DNA from: CAWAYR01 sp050250955
GTDB taxonomy: Bacteria; Acidobacteriota; Vicinamibacteria; Vicinamibacterales; UBA2999
Length of the DNA stretch: 64,000 nt
Direction of reading: 5' to 3'
Assembly: GCA_050250955.1 (NCBI GenBank)
Contig: JBFWNR010000011.1
Span: 1 to 64,000 of the forward strand
Shown here: positions 8,898 to 20,475 of the stretch, piece after piece
How positions within the stretch are numbered: the stretch's first letter is position 1
Layout: each line of letters starts with the position of its first letter
Notes under the pieces: generated by a model
The model's database searches: none
The model's input: only the letters and a program-made list of their open reading frames with translations
Told to the model about the DNA's origin: nothing
Made by a program: the position numbers and the translations under genes

Positions 8898-9152
8898 ATG
8901 GCCTACAAGGCTGGAGACGTGGTTCGCCATCAGGGGATGGCGGAGTGGGGATTGGGCCAGGTCCAGGACGTGACCGGCGACGGCAAGGTGGTCGTGCGGT
9001 TCACCGGCCGCCCGGCCGACGTGATGCTCACCGCGATCGGCGCCAGCGCGCACCTGCGCAAGGACTCCAGCGAGTGGCAGGACGTGCCGCGCCCGAAGGC
9101 CAGGAGCGCGGCCAAGTCCAAAGCCAAGGGCAAGACGCCCGCGGCCGAGTAG
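8898..9152 (+). CDS. Small DUF3553-like protein
   Basis: An 84-residue protein whose first 55 residues (YKAGDVVRHQGMAEWGLGQV, VVVRFTGRPADVMLTAIGA) repeat the pattern of the upstream gene. The C terminus is Lys/Ala-rich (KARSAAKSKAKGKTPAAE), like a nucleic-acid-binding tail. A GGAGGG site precedes the ATG by about nine bases. It is separated from its paralogue by 70 nt and probably arose by tandem duplication. No function can be assigned. Confidence 0.7.
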   Translation: MAYKAGDVVRHQGMAEWGLGQVQDVTGDGKVVVRFTGRPADVMLTAIGASAHLRKDSSEWQDVPRPKARSAAKSKAKGKTPAAE

Positions 9153-9169
9153 CGCCCGCCTGAGGCCGC

Positions 9170-9196
9170 GGCGGCTCTGAAGAGCCGCCCTACGTA
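9170..9196. repeat. GGCGGCTCT/AGAGCCGCC repeat followed by CTACGTA
   Basis: Nine-base perfect inverted arms with a 2-nt loop, followed by ctacgta. The same unit occurs at 63931-63950 and shares its tail with the repeats at 22160-22410. It lies between two convergent genes, where a bidirectional terminator would be expected. Confidence 0.55.
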
Positions 9197-9212
9197 ACGG
9201 CTCAGCGAATAG

Positions 9213-10964
9213 CTACGCCTGGTAGGACGTCCGTCCGCCCACCACCGTCCGCACGATCTGGATGTCCTTGATCGTCTCGACGTCCACGGTGTGCGGATCG
9301 GCCGCCAGCACCACGTAGTCGGCCAGCTTGCCGGCGGTGATCGATCCCTTGATCGACTCCTCGCCGCTCGCCCAGGCGCCGTTGTAGGTGTTGACGGCGA
9401 TGGCTTCGCTCACCGTGATGCGCTGATTGGCGCCCCACACCTTGCCGTCCCAGCCCTTGCGCGTCACCATTCCCTGGATGCCCATCAGCGCCGCGAACGG
9501 CCCCGGCGAGAAGTCCGACCCGGCGCACGCGTACACGCCGGCGTCGAGGAGCGACCGGTAGGCCATGCAGTTCTTCATCATCTCTTCGCCGTAGTACACG
9601 AACTTGTCGGGGTTGTAGTAGGCGTAGGTGGTGAACATCGCCGGCACGGCGCCGATCGCCTTGATGCGCGCCACCAGCGACGGGTTGACCAGCGTGCAGT
9701 GGGTGATCTTGGGCCGCGCGTTGGCGCGCGGCAGCGCCTTCAGCGCCCGCTCGGCGGCGGTGAGATACATGTCGATGGCCACGTCGCCGTTGGCATGGCA
9801 ATTCACCTGGATGCCGGCGCGGTGCACGCGCGCCACCCACTCGTCGAGCGTCGCCTGGGTTTCGGTGACGTTGCCCTTGTAGGGCGGCGTCACGCCAGGA
9901 TAGGGCGTCGAGAGCGCCATCGTGCGCTCGGAGAACGAGCCGTCCACGGTGTGCTCGGACGTCGATCCAAACTTGATCCACTCGTCGCCGAATCCGGTCT
10001 GGATGCCGGCGGCGATCATCGCCTCGAGGGCCTGGCCGCTGGTCTCGAGGCTGATGCGGTGCAGCAGCTCGCCGCGGGCGCGCACGTCCTGCATCGCCGG
10101 CAGGTTGCCGCCCTGGTGGTGGACGCTGGTCAGCCCGTAGCGCGCGAACTGCTTGGAGATGTAGGCGATGCCGTCGCGGGCGCGCTGCTCGCGCTGGGCC
10201 GCGGTGAAGGTGGGCCGCGTGCCCACCTTCTGGAACGGCGCCGAGGCGCGGTCGGTGACCCGGCCGTTCAGCTCGCCGTTCGGGTCCTTGTCATACGTGC
10301 CGCCCATCGGGTTCGGCGTGTCCTTGGTCACGCCGGCCATCTCGAACGCCTTCGAGTTGTAGAAGTAGGTGTGGCCGCCGCGGTGGCGGACGATCACCGG
10401 GTGGGTGCGCGACACCTCGTCGAGGTCGCGGCGGTGGATCAACCGCTTGTCCTTCACCTTGGTGTCGTCGTAGAAGAAGCCCTCCACCCAGGTGCCCTCG
10501 GGCACCTTGTCGGCCTTCTCCTTCAGCTTGCGGACGATGTCGAAGATGCTGACGAACTCGACCTCGAAGGGATTGCCGACCAGCACCTCGTTCTGCAGCA
10601 CCTCGCCGCCGGCGTGGTTGTGGCAGTCGATGAAGCCGGGGACGACGGTCATGCCCTTGGCGTCGAAGACCGTGGTGTTCTTGCCCGCCAGGTTGCGGAC
10701 GTCGCTCGACGAGCCCACCGCCACGAAGCGGTCGCCCTTCACCGCGAAGGCCTGCGCCGTCGGCGCGCTGCGGTCCATCGTGTAGACCGCGGCGTTCACC
10801 ACCACCAGGTCGGGATCGCGGGGGTCGGCGGCCGCGGCGGCGTTCTGCGCCGCCTGGCCGGCGGACGCCTCGACGTGGGCGGCGAGGGCCGGCGCGCCGG
10901 CAAACGCGGCCAGGCTGGCGCTGGTGGAGTTGAGGAACTGGCGGCGGGTGTGACGCTGGGACAT
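9213..10964 (-). CDS. Exported amidohydrolase, family 3 (YtcJ-like)
   Basis: A 583-residue metal-dependent hydrolase acting on C-N or related bonds. The N terminus RRQFLNSTSASLAAFAG is a twin-arginine signal, so it is exported folded. The first metal ligands are His115 and His117 in GFIDCHNHAG, right after the conserved TVVPGFID turn. Later blocks (VNCHANGDVAIDMYL, ITHCTLVNP, CAGSDFSPGPFAALMGIQG) supply the remaining His and Asp of the barrel. AGGAG lies seven bases before the ATG. It appears monocistronic. The physiological substrate is not predictable; relatives include N-acyl and imidazolone-type hydrolases. Confidence 0.87.
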   Translation of the reverse strand: MSQRHTRRQFLNSTSASLAAFAGAPALAAHVEASAGQAAQNAAAAADPRDPDLVVVNAAVYTMDRSAPTAQAFAVKGDRFVAVGSSSDVRNLAGKNTTVFDAKGMTVVPGFIDCHNHAGGEVLQNEVLVGNPFEVEFVSIFDIVRKLKEKADKVPEGTWVEGFFYDDTKVKDKRLIHRRDLDEVSRTHPVIVRHRGGHTYFYNSKAFEMAGVTKDTPNPMGGTYDKDPNGELNGRVTDRASAPFQKVGTRPTFTAAQREQRARDGIAYISKQFARYGLTSVHHQGGNLPAMQDVRARGELLHRISLETSGQALEAMIAAGIQTGFGDEWIKFGSTSEHTVDGSFSERTMALSTPYPGVTPPYKGNVTETQATLDEWVARVHRAGIQVNCHANGDVAIDMYLTAAERALKALPRANARPKITHCTLVNPSLVARIKAIGAVPAMFTTYAYYNPDKFVYYGEEMMKNCMAYRSLLDAGVYACAGSDFSPGPFAALMGIQGMVTRKGWDGKVWGANQRITVSEAIAVNTYNGAWASGEESIKGSITAGKLADYVVLAADPHTVDVETIKDIQIVRTVVGGRTSYQA

Positions 10965-11049
10965 CGGCGGGCTCCTGGCCGCTCACGATACGAGGGCCGG
11001 CGCCGGGATTCAACCCATGGCTGAGGCGGGTGGCACGCTGGATTTCTGG

Positions 11050-11113
11050 CCCCGCCCAGAAAGGGGTCAGACCCCTATTCAAGCCCGGCCCAGAATGGGG
11101 TCTGACCCCTGTA
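11050..11113. repeat. GGGGTCAGACCCC inverted repeat element
   Basis: Two palindromes, GGGGTCAGACCCCT (11063-11076) and GGGGTCTGACCCCT (11097-11110), each preceded by cccaga(a/at) and separated by attcaagcccggc. The same 60-nt arrangement recurs at 16555-16613. Elements like this are widespread in environmental genomes and are often attributed to REP-type transposition; no transposase is present here. It lies between the start of the amidohydrolase and the 3' end of the next gene. Confidence 0.7.
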
Positions 11114-11114
11114 C

Positions 11115-12563
11115 TTATCGGAAGGTCTCGGCGGCGCCGCGGGCGACAAAGGCGAGCATCCGGTCGCCCACCTCGCCCGACACCTGGTAGAGGCCGCGCA
11201 TTTGCAGAAACTCCAACCCGTTCCCCAGCGGCCCGCCGGTCATCGGCGTGCGGATCGCACTCTCGACGGCGATGTCGAGCGTGACGTCGACCGACGGCCC
11301 GGTGCCGTGCACGACAATCCGCCGCGGACGGTTCTGGGTCTCGTCGGCGGTCTCGGTGATGGTCACCCGCGACGCCTGGCCGAGCGGCCCGTCGGGCCCG
11401 AGCACCATCAGGAAGCCGGGGATGCGGCTGGCGTCGGCGGCGTCGGCGGGCGGGAACACCCGGCCGTAGAGCACCGACAGCCCGTCGTGCTGCACCTGGC
11501 CCCACTGCCACGACACGCCTTCCCAGAACCCCCAGTTGTGATCGTGATAGCCGGTGCCGCCGGCCACGGACAGCGCGGGGCCGTCGTCCACGCGAATCCC
11601 GCCGTCGAGCGCGCCGGACATCACCGGCACCACGTAGCCCGACACCCAGCCCCTGGCACCGCGCAGGGCCAGCGGCGGCAGGGTGTGGCCACGTCGCGCG
11701 GTGAGCACGATCTCGCCGATCGCCCGTCGTGTCGAGGCCCCGCGCCTCGATCCGCGCGCGCGAGCCCCCGCGGCCGGCCCCGCGCTGCCCCCACCATCAC
11801 CCGGCAGATCGAACGACACCACATAGCGCTCGCCGTCGAGGCGCACCCGGCTGCCGCCGATGGTCAGCTCCGGCGCCGTGGTCAGCACCTCGTCCGGATC
11901 GAGCCGCGCCGCTTCGCCCCAGGTCGTCACCGCGCCGTCGCGATCGAGCTGCAGACGCACGCCCGCCACGCGCCGTCCGTCGTCGGCCAGCGGCCCGACC
12001 ATGAACGTCAGGTAGAAGCGCGTCGTGCCGGCCTGGCCGTTGAAGTAGAGCCACTCGGCCCACGACCCGGCGCGCTCGGGCACAGCAGGGATGGGGTGGA
12101 ACCGGTCGAGCGAGCGCAGCACGGCGGCGGGATCAGGTGCCACCCATGCCGCATCCGCCGCGGTGTCGCGCCATGCCGCCACGCCGGCGGTCTCGGGATC
12201 GCCCAGCGCCCGTTCGCGGCTCGGGATGCCACCCCGCGCGCGCACGCGGGTGACCTCGCCCTCGTGCAGGAGGAACAGCGACCCCCGCGCCGTCGGCGAC
12301 GCCACCCGCACGCGATCCACGAATGGTGGTGAGCCGAGCCCGCCCCACAGCAGGTAACGCGCCGAGGTGAGCCGGCCCGCGGCGCCGGTCACCAGCACGT
12401 CGCCGCCGCCCGCCAGCGCCGGCGACTCCGACTGCTCGAGCACCACGTCGGCCACGCCGAGCAGGTTGGCCATCACCGCGATGCCCAGGCCGAATCCGCC
12501 GGCCAGCACAGCCGTGCGCAGCGGATGCAACAGCAGCGACCGCAGGGCCAGACGCGCGATCAC
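11115..12563 (-). CDS. AttH/CrtC-like lipocalin-fold protein with a permease-like N-terminal membrane segment
   Basis: A 482-residue protein. Residues about 10-40 (LLLHPLRTAVLAGGFGLGIAV) resemble the first membrane helix of an FtsX-type permease. The rest is a soluble domain with the motif GTGYHDHNWGFWEG near residues 338-351, diagnostic of the carotenoid 1,2-hydratase/AttH lipocalin-like family. It is the last gene of a four-gene set: permease, permease, ATPase, this protein, the AttEFGH arrangement. All junctions are 4-nt overlaps; the GTG start here overlaps the ATPase stop. It probably acts on a lipid or hydrophobic export substrate at the outer face of the membrane. In most relatives the lipocalin part has an ordinary signal peptide, so the permease-like anchor is unusual. 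Confidence 0.72.
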   Translation of the reverse strand: MIARLALRSLLLHPLRTAVLAGGFGLGIAVMANLLGVADVVLEQSESPALAGGGDVLVTGAAGRLTSARYLLWGGLGSPPFVDRVRVASPTARGSLFLLHEGEVTRVRARGGIPSRERALGDPETAGVAAWRDTAADAAWVAPDPAAVLRSLDRFHPIPAVPERAGSWAEWLYFNGQAGTTRFYLTFMVGPLADDGRRVAGVRLQLDRDGAVTTWGEAARLDPDEVLTTAPELTIGGSRVRLDGERYVVSFDLPGDGGGSAGPAAGARARGSRRGASTRRAIGEIVLTARRGHTLPPLALRGARGWVSGYVVPVMSGALDGGIRVDDGPALSVAGGTGYHDHNWGFWEGVSWQWGQVQHDGLSVLYGRVFPPADAADASRIPGFLMVLGPDGPLGQASRVTITETADETQNRPRRIVVHGTGPSVDVTLDIAVESAIRTPMTGGPLGNGLEFLQMRGLYQVSGEVGDRMLAFVARGAAETFR

Positions 12564-13255
12564 GCGCCGCCCTCCGCCGCCACGCCGCCATCGCGCATGC
12601 GCAGCACCCGCCCGGCCCGCGACGCGATGGTCGGGTCGTGCGTCACCACCACCACGGCGGTGCCGTCGCCGTGGAGTCGATCGAAGAGCCCGGCGATCGC
12701 CTGCCCGGTGGCCTGATCCAGTTCGCCGGTGGGCTCGTCGGCCAGCACCAGCCGCGGCCGGTTGGCGAGCGCCCGCGCGATCGCCACCCGCTGCATCTCG
12801 CCGCCGGAGAGCTGCGCCGGACGATGGTCGCCGCGATGCCCGAGTCCGACGTAGTCCAGCAGCTCGCGCGCCCGCGCCCGCCGCGCCGCCCGCGCCACGC
12901 CGGCCTCGGCCTGCGGCAGCTCTACGTTCTCGAGCGCGCTCAGCATCGGCAGCAGGAAGAAGCGCTGGAAGACGAAGCCGATGCGGGTGAGCCGGATGCG
13001 GCTGCGCTCGGCGTCGGACAGCGTCGCCACGTCGCGGCCGTCGACCAGCAGTTCGCCCCTGGTCGGCGTGTCCACGCAGCCGAGCACGTGCAGCAACGTG
13101 GACTTGCCGCATCCCGACGGCCCGACGATCGCCACGTACTCGCCGGCGCCGACCGCCAGCGTCACGTCGCGCAGCGCCGTCACCGGCCCGGCCGGCATCG
13201 GGAACACCCGCGCCACACCGCGTGCCTCCACGACGGGCGCTCCCACATGGGTCAC
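12560..13255 (-). CDS. ABC transporter ATP-binding protein (LolD/MacB type)
   Basis: A 231-residue ATPase that powers the neighbouring permeases. Walker A GPSGCGKST is at residues 45-53, the signature LSGGEMQR at 149-156, and Walker B LVLADEPTGELD at 169-180. The H-loop is TVVVVTHD-like near residue 200. These features match the LolD/MacB group that works mechanically on periplasmic substrates rather than transporting through the membrane. GTG start and TGA stop each overlap the neighbouring genes by four bases, so translation is coupled. Confidence 0.93.
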   Translation of the reverse strand: MTHVGAPVVEARGVARVFPMPAGPVTALRDVTLAVGAGEYVAIVGPSGCGKSTLLHVLGCVDTPTRGELLVDGRDVATLSDAERSRIRLTRIGFVFQRFFLLPMLSALENVELPQAEAGVARAARRARARELLDYVGLGHRGDHRPAQLSGGEMQRVAIARALANRPRLVLADEPTGELDQATGQAIAGLFDRLHGDGTAVVVVTHDPTIASRAGRVLRMRDGGVAAEGGA

Positions 13256-14520
13256 GACACGAACTCCCGCCTGAGCGTCGCCGCGATCGGCAGCCGTGCC
13301 ACCAGCCACACCGGATACACTGCCGCGCCCACGGCCACCGCGGCGAGCAACACGCCGTGCAGCCACAGCGCCCGCGGTTCGAACACGAAGAAGTGCAGCG
13401 TCAGCGGCACCCCCGGCAGCGAGCGGAGAATGGCGTCGAGCCACCACGACAGCGCGAAGCCGAGTGGAATCGACACCGCGCCGCCCAGCCCGACCAGCAG
13501 CGCCGCTTCCCAGAGCACGTCGGCAGCCATTCGCCGCCGCGACAGCCCGATCGCGCGCAGCGCCGCGATCTCGCCGAGCCGCTGATTCACCGACACGGTG
13601 AGCAGCACCGTGATGAGCACGATGCCGAACGACACCGTGACGATCGACAGCGCCGCCGAGATCTGCCGGAAGTAGGACAGCCCCACGGTCTCGAAGCGCT
13701 CCAGCACCTGGTCGTTCGAGAACGCCGACAGGTCGGGTCGCGTCCGGCGGATCGCCGCCACCGCCGCCTCGGGCCCGGCCTCGGGCGTCGACGCCACCAT
13801 CAGCAGGTCCGCCTCGTCGGCACGCCCCTCGCACAGCGCGTCGAGGAGCGCGAACCGGCCGGCCACCGTGAGCTGGCCAGCCGACTCGAACGGGAACGAC
13901 GCGATGCCCACCACGCGGACCGTCGTCGGTGGCAACATCGATGGCTCGGCGCCGCATCGACCGCGAAGCGTCAGCGTGTCGCCCGGCCGCGCCCCCACCG
14001 TGCGGGCCAGCGCCTGGTTGACGACGACGCCGGCGTGGCCGGGCTCGATTCGGGTGGGGTCCCTGACGCTGCGGCCGCCCGCGCCGTCACGATCGCCCGC
14101 GTCCGCGCCGTCGCCCGCGTCCGCCAGGTCCGCGCCGTCGAGCACGGTCCACAGCCGCCGCGACGTCGCGCCCACCGCCACCAGCGTCACGCCCGGCGGC
14201 CGGCGTCCCTCCACCACCACCTCGCCCTGGCCGAGACGCAGCGGCACCACCGTCTCCACCTCCGGCAGCGCCGCGAGCAGTCGCGCCGTGTCGGTCGCGT
14301 GGTCGAGCGGCAGCCGTGTCTGCGGCACGCCCTCGGACGCCATCACCCGGACGTCGAAGCCGAACGCGTCGAGCAGCTCGCGCACCGACACCAGCAGCCC
14401 GCGCGACAGCAGCAGCATGTCGAACATCAGCGCCCCGGCCGCGGCGATGCCGAGGATGCCCAGCGCACTGCGCGCCCGCCGCCGGGTCAGCGATCGCCAG
14501 GCGAACGCCAGTGCTCTCAT
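13252..14520 (-). CDS. FtsX-type ABC permease (AttG/AttF-like)
   Basis: A 422-residue membrane protein with one N-terminal helix (AWRSLTRRRARSALGILGI), a large periplasmic domain, and three C-terminal helices beginning near IVTVSFGIVLITVLLTVSVNQ. The cytoplasmic coupling sequence LGEIAALRAIGLSRRRM is typical of FtsX-like domains. It overlaps the upstream permease (ATGA) and the downstream ATPase (GTGA). With the second permease and the ATPase it should form a heteromeric transporter resembling AttEFG. Confidence 0.85.
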   Translation of the reverse strand: MRALAFAWRSLTRRRARSALGILGIAAAGALMFDMLLLSRGLLVSVRELLDAFGFDVRVMASEGVPQTRLPLDHATDTARLLAALPEVETVVPLRLGQGEVVVEGRRPPGVTLVAVGATSRRLWTVLDGADLADAGDGADAGDRDGAGGRSVRDPTRIEPGHAGVVVNQALARTVGARPGDTLTLRGRCGAEPSMLPPTTVRVVGIASFPFESAGQLTVAGRFALLDALCEGRADEADLLMVASTPEAGPEAAVAAIRRTRPDLSAFSNDQVLERFETVGLSYFRQISAALSIVTVSFGIVLITVLLTVSVNQRLGEIAALRAIGLSRRRMAADVLWEAALLVGLGGAVSIPLGFALSWWLDAILRSLPGVPLTLHFFVFEPRALWLHGVLLAAVAVGAAVYPVWLVARLPIAATLRREFVS

Positions 14521-15413
14521 CGCCGCACCAGCGTCAGCGTGTCGCTGCGCACCAGCGCCCACGACGCCAGGGCACTGGCCGCCATCCCGAGCGGCAGCGC
14601 CACCGCGACGGCCTGCGCCGCGATGGCCGGCGTGATGCGCACGAACACCAGCGCCGTGTCGTAGCGCCACTGGAAGTAGCGGTTGAACGCGCCCTCGGTG
14701 GCCACGGCGAGCGCCACGCCGAACACCGCGCCCACGGCGGCGATCACGGCGCCTTCGAGCAGCACCTGCAGCAGCACGCGACGCCGGGTCAGGCCGATCA
14801 GCCGCAGCGCGCCCACCGTCTCGCGCCGTTCGTCGGCGGTGAGCACCATCAGCGCCAGCAGGAACACGGCGCTGGTCAGCACGGTGAGCACCGCGATCGC
14901 GCCGTGGAAACGGCCGAGGACCACGAACGGGTTGTCGGAGTCGTCGCCGCGGTTGGCCCGCGCGCTCACCGTCGGCACCCGCGCACTCAGATCGCGCGCG
15001 AAGGCGGCGGCATCGGCGGGGTCGTGCAGCGCCACGTTGATCGACGACACGGCGTCGGCGCCGGCCAGGTCGCCCGCGTCCGCGTCCGCGGCAACGGTGA
15101 GCGCCTGCAGGTCGGGCAGGTGCAGCCGCACCTCGAGCCGCTCGCTGGTGAGCCGGATCGGATCGGCCACCGGCTCGTAGACGCCGGCGATGCGGAAGCG
15201 TCGGCCGCCGGCACCGCTCGGTTCCGTCGCCAGCGTGACGACGTCGCCCACGGCCAGGCCGCGCGCGGCCAGCAGCTGGCGCGAGACGAGGATCGTCGGC
15301 AGCGCGGGGGGCGCAGGCGCCGCCGGCGCGATCTGCCGCGCGTCGACGACGGCGTGCCCGACGCCGCAGACCGCCAGCGCCACCAGCAGCACGACCTGGG
15401 GCAGTGCGGCCAT
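14517..15413 (-). CDS. FtsX-type ABC permease, second subunit
   Basis: A 298-residue membrane protein. One hydrophobic segment at the N terminus (VVLLVALAVCGVGHAVV) is followed by a periplasmic domain of about 150 residues, then an FtsX-like block with RRETVGALRLIGLTRRRVLL as the coupling sequence and two more helices. I took the ATG at 15413; a GTG at 15425 would add four residues. It is shorter than its partner because its periplasmic domain is small. It is the first gene of the AttEFGH-like operon. Confidence 0.8.
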   Translation of the reverse strand: MAALPQVVLLVALAVCGVGHAVVDARQIAPAAPAPPALPTILVSRQLLAARGLAVGDVVTLATEPSGAGGRRFRIAGVYEPVADPIRLTSERLEVRLHLPDLQALTVAADADAGDLAGADAVSSINVALHDPADAAAFARDLSARVPTVSARANRGDDSDNPFVVLGRFHGAIAVLTVLTSAVFLLALMVLTADERRETVGALRLIGLTRRRVLLQVLLEGAVIAAVGAVFGVALAVATEGAFNRYFQWRYDTALVFVRITPAIAAQAVAVALPLGMAASALASWALVRSDTLTLVRR

Positions 15414-15470
15414 TCGTGGCCGCACTGTATCACCCGGGGCGCAAGGCGCTTGCTCGGCGCGCCGCCCCCG

Positions 15471-16448
15471 TCACGGCACCGTGAAGGTGAGATCGCCGGT
15501 GACCGGGAAGCGCACGCCGCAGCCATCGCCACCGCCGATGCCGACGCGGTATGTGCCCGGCGGCACTGCGGCGCTCACCGACAGCGTCGGCGGGATCACC
15601 AGGTGATCGATCGCGCCCCCCGTCGTGGGATCGACGATGCGCAGCACGTAGAACAGCGTGCCCGGGACGGTCTGCCCCCAGCTCAACGTGACCTGGCCGG
15701 GACTCACCGTCGCCGTCGGGGCGATCGGCCCCTGCGGGCCGTTCGTGGTGCAGGTGTTGGGTACCGTGATCGGCACTTCGATCGACGGCTTGCTGAGCCC
15801 GAACGCGTTGCGGCCGCGGGCCCGCACGAAATAGGTGCCGTTCGGCACCGCGGCCACAAGGCCGGCGGTGGTCAGCGGGTAGGTGCCGACATTCCGCAGT
15901 CCGGGTTGTGAGCCCACTTCGATCTCCATCGTGGCTGGTGGACAGCCCGGCTGCCCGCCGAACCCGATCGACACGGTGTTGCCGGTGACGACCGGCTGGT
16001 CGGGGAGCAGCACCGGCGGCAGCGGGGCGGTGGCACAGGCGGCGCCGACCGTGATCGGCTTCCACGCCGACGGCGGCACCGACACCGCGGTCACCAGGCC
16101 GTAGACCACCGTGATCCAGTAGGTGCCGGGCGGGATGCCGGGCACGATGAAGGTGGGACACGCCGCCTGGCCCTCGCCGTCCACCACCGGCTTGCCGTGG
16201 AGCAGGCCGAGGAAGCTGCCGCCCGGCGAGGTGGCGCCGTACAAGGTCAGGCCCCCGGCCGAGGTGGCGACGTGTGGCTCGCAGTTCGGGAAGACCAGCA
16301 GGATCGACCCGCTCGTGTGTGCGAAGAAGTCCACCGCGGTGCCGGTCTGCGCCTGGACCGTGCGCGGAACGCCGAGGGCGAGGGCCGCCACCAGCGTCAT
16401 CGCCGCGATCGCCGGCGCGGGGTCGAGTGTGAATCCGTGCAGTCGCAT
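15471..16448 (-). CDS. Secreted protein with fibronectin-III-like repeats
   Basis: A 325-residue exported protein of unknown function. A hydrophobic signal region ends near LGVPRTVQAQ, about residue 35 from the ATG at 16448, which has GGAGG five bases upstream. The body is rich in Pro, Gly, Thr and Val. It contains at least three related beta-sandwich-like stretches with recurring PPGTYW-, PNGTYFVRARGRNAFG- and PPGTYRVGI-type strands, the last two resembling fibronectin type III. Cys residues are scattered and may pair outside the cell. It ends 57 nt from the AttEFGH-like operon and reads in the same direction, but no functional link is evident. Confidence 0.65.
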   Translation of the reverse strand: MRLHGFTLDPAPAIAAMTLVAALALGVPRTVQAQTGTAVDFFAHTSGSILLVFPNCEPHVATSAGGLTLYGATSPGGSFLGLLHGKPVVDGEGQAACPTFIVPGIPPGTYWITVVYGLVTAVSVPPSAWKPITVGAACATAPLPPVLLPDQPVVTGNTVSIGFGGQPGCPPATMEIEVGSQPGLRNVGTYPLTTAGLVAAVPNGTYFVRARGRNAFGLSKPSIEVPITVPNTCTTNGPQGPIAPTATVSPGQVTLSWGQTVPGTLFYVLRIVDPTTGGAIDHLVIPPTLSVSAAVPPGTYRVGIGGGDGCGVRFPVTGDLTFTVP

Positions 16449-16554
16449 GTGGTCCTCCGGACCCCGCTGGAAGCGGTAGCGGTGTCTCGAAGGGACAAGC
16501 GGCGTCACCGCGTCGAATCTTCAACGGGAGCGCAGTAATTGCGACTGGTCAGGC

Positions 16555-16615
16555 TCCACCCAGAAAGGGGTCAGACCCCTATTCAGGGCCGGGCCAGAAA
16601 GGGGTCTGACCCCGG
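16555..16615. repeat. GGGGTCAGACCCC inverted repeat element, second copy
   Basis: Palindromes at 16567-16580 and 16601-16613 with the same cccagaaa and gggccagaaa flanks as the copy at 11050. It lies in the 209-nt divergent gap between the secreted protein and the sigma factor, so it may influence both promoters. Confidence 0.7.
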
Positions 16616-16657
16616 TTGTGGTCGGGAGGTGTGAGACCGCTTGATATAGTCGGCACC

Positions 16658-17236
16658 ATGCCGGACTCGCCGGGGCCCGAGGCCGCCACCGACGTGACCG
16701 TGCTGCTCGAACGGTGGCGCCAGGGCGACCCCGGCGCGCTCGACGCCGCCTCCGGGGCCGTCTATCCGGAACTGCGCCGCATCGCCGACGCCTACCTGCG
16801 CCGCGAGCGCCCGGACCACACGCTGCAGCCGACGGCGCTGGTCCACGAGGCGTTCATCCGGCTCACCACCGCCGGCCGGCTGCAGTTCGAGAGTCGCAAG
16901 CAGTTCTATGCGCTGGCGGCGCAGCTGATGCGCCGCATCCTGGTCGATCACGCCCGCACCGTGAAAGCGCAGAAGCGGGGCGGCGGCGCGGCCAAGGTGC
17001 CGCTCGACGAGCTCAGCCTCTACCACCCCGATGCCGCCGACCGCTTCCTGGTCCTGCACGACGCGCTCGAACGCCTCGCCGGCGTGGACCCCCGCAAGGC
17101 GCAGGTGATCGAGCTGCGCTACTTCGGCGGCCTGACCCTGGAGGAAACCGCCGATGTCCTGCAGGTGGCCACCGCCACCGTGCACCGCGAGCAGCGCCTC
17201 GCCGAGGCCTGGCTCTCCGACGCCCTGGACGGGTGA
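16658..17236 (+). CDS. ECF-type RNA polymerase sigma factor (PF07638-like)
   Basis: A 192-residue sigma factor. Region 2 is visible as RRIADAYLRRERPDHTLQPT and FESRKQFYALAAQLMRRILVDHAR. Region 4 is visible as VIELRYFGGLTLEETADVLQVA followed by ATVHREQRLAEAWL. The pattern LQPTALVHEAFIRL is characteristic of the sigma-70 ECF group that, in Acidobacteriota and Planctomycetota, lies next to Ser/Thr kinases. That kinase follows here after 90 nt on the same strand. No anti-sigma factor is adjacent, so control probably runs through the kinase. The ATG start lies within a longer open frame and is chosen by homology. Confidence 0.9.
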   Translation: MPDSPGPEAATDVTVLLERWRQGDPGALDAASGAVYPELRRIADAYLRRERPDHTLQPTALVHEAFIRLTTAGRLQFESRKQFYALAAQLMRRILVDHARTVKAQKRGGGAAKVPLDELSLYHPDAADRFLVLHDALERLAGVDPRKAQVIELRYFGGLTLEETADVLQVATATVHREQRLAEAWLSDALDG

Positions 17237-17263
17237 TATCACGGTGCCAGGCACCGTGATATC
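17235..17263. repeat. 29-nt palindrome between sigma factor and kinase
   Basis: The core GGTGCCAGGCACC is extended on both sides by GATATCAC and GTGATATC, giving 14-base perfect arms around a single A. It begins over the sigma-factor stop codon. It belongs to the same core family as 6806 and 8212. It may attenuate read-through from the sigma factor into the kinase. Confidence 0.6.
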
Positions 17264-17326
17264 CCCGACGAGGCGGATTCTGCCACCCGTGATTCCGCTC
17301 GTCAGCACAGAGGAGATCGCAATCGC

Positions 17327-20103
<2,777 letters not shown>

Positions 20104-20107
<4 letters not shown>

Positions 20108-20475
20108 CGCGCCGACGCGGCGCGGGCGAGACGCTGGTCGAGCGTCACCAGGGGCAGCCGCTTCGCCCGCGCCAGCCAGAGGTAGCTCGCGTCGTACACG
20201 GTGAGGTCAGAGAGGAGCGCCAGGGCCAGCACCTCGGACAAATCCGGCGTGACCTTCTCGATTCGCAAACGCGCGGCCGCCTGCAGTCCAGCAGCGATGG
20301 CCATGCGTTCCCGCGGGTGGCGTCGCAGTTTCTTCCAGGCGATACTCGTCAGTTCGTAGTCGATGAGGGTTGGCGCGAACAGCGTTTCCTCCGACAGTGC
20401 ACGAGTGAGATCCACTGCCGGATCCTCGTCGAAGGCGACGGCGGCCACCGCCGACGCGTCAACGACCGCCGCCAT
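20104..20475 (-). CDS. PIN-domain toxin (VapC/FitB-like)
   Basis: A 123-residue predicted ribonuclease. The four acidic PIN positions are visible: Asp6 in AVVDASA, Glu41 in DYELTS, Asp95 in YDASYLWLA, and Asp113 in LVTLDQRL. It overlaps the upstream antitoxin gene by 17 nt, the usual arrangement for translational coupling. It converges on the kinase gene with overlapping stop codons. Expected action is cleavage of tRNA or other structured RNA when freed from the antitoxin. Confidence 0.88.

Noticed and set aside
9291..11024. 577-codon plus-strand open frame opposite the amidohydrolase
   Set aside because: Composition is that of a third-position shadow; the Tat amidohydrolase on the other strand is clear.
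11063..11110. GGGGTCAGACCCC units as ordinary terminators
   Set aside because: They recur with conserved flanks at 16567 upstream of gene starts, so a repeat family explains them better than termination.
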